Part shown: positions 63,532 to 64,000 of the stretch, in pieces
How positions within the stretch are numbered: position 1 is the stretch's first letter
How the letters are laid out: each line of letters begins with the position of its first letter
Source: Vreelandella massiliensis
GTDB lineage: Bacteria; Pseudomonadota; Gammaproteobacteria; Pseudomonadales; Halomonadaceae
Reading direction: 5' to 3'
Length of the DNA: 64,000 bases
Assembly: GCF_900155385.1 (NCBI RefSeq)
Contig: NZ_LT699744.1
Coordinates: 391,562-455,561, forward strand
The notes under the pieces: generated by a model
What the model was told of the DNA's origin: nothing
The model's database searches: none
The model's input: only the letters and a program-made list of their open reading frames with translations
Position numbers and translations under genes: made by a program

Positions 63532-64000
63532 TTAGCCAAACTGGTTCATGGTGTTGTCTTTACCGCCCGCTTTGAGCGCGGCGTCACCATGGAAGAACTC
63601 TTTATGGTCGTCGCCGATATTGGAGCCGGCCATGTCTTGGTGCTTCACGGTGGCGATGCCTTGACGGATCTCCTGGCGCTGTACCCCTGCCACGTAAGCC
63701 AGCATGCCTTCGTCGCCGAAGTAACCCTTGGCCAGGTTGTCGGTCGAAAGGGCGGCGGTGTGGTAGGTGGGCAGCGTGATCAGGTGGTGGAAGATACCCG
63801 CTTCGCGTGCGCCATCGCGCTGGAAGTTGCGAGTCCACTCGTCGGCCAGTTGACCCAGTTCGGTATCGTCGTACTCGGGCGCCATCAGCTTATCGCGGTC
63901 GTAGGCTGAGACATCCTTGCCTTCTTCCTTCCAAGCATCGAATACCTGCTGGCGGAAGTTGAGCGTCCAGTTGAACGACGGCGAGTTGTTGTAGACCAGC
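63532..64000 (-). CDS. aceA: Isocitrate lyase, C-terminal part (5' end outside window)
   Basis: The reading frame is open to the window edge. The last 156 codons encode YNNSPSFNWTLNFR near the edge, then FQRDGAREAGIFHHLITLPTYHTAAL and a C-terminus with KHQDMAGSNIGDDHKEFF and GGKDNTMNQF, typical of isocitrate lyase. It is the first enzyme of the glyoxylate shunt, splitting isocitrate into glyoxylate and succinate, and complements the acyl-CoA and TCA genes of this window. Confidence 0.93.
   Translation of the reverse strand, partial: LVYNNSPSFNWTLNFRQQVFDAWKEEGKDVSAYDRDKLMAPEYDDTELGQLADEWTRNFQRDGAREAGIFHHLITLPTYHTAALSTDNLAKGYFGDEGMLAYVAGVQRQEIRQGIATVKHQDMAGSNIGDDHKEFFHGDAALKAGGKDNTMNQFG

Overview
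This window is about 64 kb of a moderately GC-rich gammaproteobacterial chromosome (high 50s percent GC by eye, not computed). Protein style and gene order point to a halophilic member of the Halomonadaceae (Halomonas and relatives): acidic proteins, a Pol/PomAB-type flagellar motor, a citrate synthase gene divergent from an sdhCDAB-sucAB-lpd-sucCD supercluster, and SlyD, YcjX/YcjF and YeaQ homologues typical of the class. It is overwhelmingly core genome. I see no insertion sequence, prophage, CRISPR array, toxin-antitoxin pair or recognisable defence island.

Layout. 1-5.4 kb: the 3' end of manC (GDP-mannose supply), a three-gene unit in which a lipid A-type acyltransferase gene sits between two paralogous small membrane-protein genes, a VOC protein, a zinc-binding methyltransferase and a YcaD-type MFS transporter. 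5.4-10.8 kb: an acyl-CoA catabolic module (acyl-CoA dehydrogenase, acyl-CoA ligase, 3-hydroxyacyl-CoA dehydrogenase, enoyl-CoA hydratase). Its dehydrogenase gene is broken by a 14-bp tandem duplication. 10.9-22.3 kb: YghU, an Na+/H+-type antiporter, a MOSC protein, the flagellar stator pair, a PAS histidine kinase with its response regulator, a 2-oxoglutarate oxygenase, two Nudix hydrolases, a NIF3-like protein, a fructosamine kinase and an alpha/beta hydrolase.

22.4-28.8 kb: a TolC-adaptor-RND efflux operon with a convergent TetR regulator and a candidate operator in front of the TolC gene. 29-34.9 kb: a zinc deacylase, dusA, a lipoprotein, an XRE regulator, gltX, tRNA-Ala(GGC) and tRNA-Glu(TTC), then a convergent intergenic region with DnaA-box-like sites and an AT-rich stretch. 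34.9-49.5 kb: a beta-hydroxyacid dehydrogenase, gltA, and the TCA supercluster sdhCDAB-sucAB-lpdA-sucCD. gltA and sdhC have well-formed divergent sigma-70 promoters, and hairpins punctuate the supercluster. The SucB here carries two lipoyl domains.

49.5-64 kb: an M48 lipoprotein protease, RNase II, a universal stress protein, YcjF/YcjX with a small upstream membrane protein, hexose-6-phosphate mutarotase, YeaQ, a large protein with two DUF1266-like segments and a TTG start, an NlpC/P60 lipoprotein, an MFS transporter, SlyD, a small membrane protein, a SlyB-like lipoprotein and the 3' end of the isocitrate lyase gene.

Functionally, acetyl-CoA-generating acyl-CoA degradation, the TCA cycle and the glyoxylate shunt enzyme are all represented. 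The most interesting points are the duplication-inactivated dehydrogenase, the repeat-encoded upstream ORF before the enoyl-CoA hydratase gene, the DnaA-box cluster at 34.6-34.87 kb, the double-lipoyl SucB, the DUF1266 protein and the paralog-flanked acyltransferase unit. I found no clear candidate for a wholly new multi-gene system.
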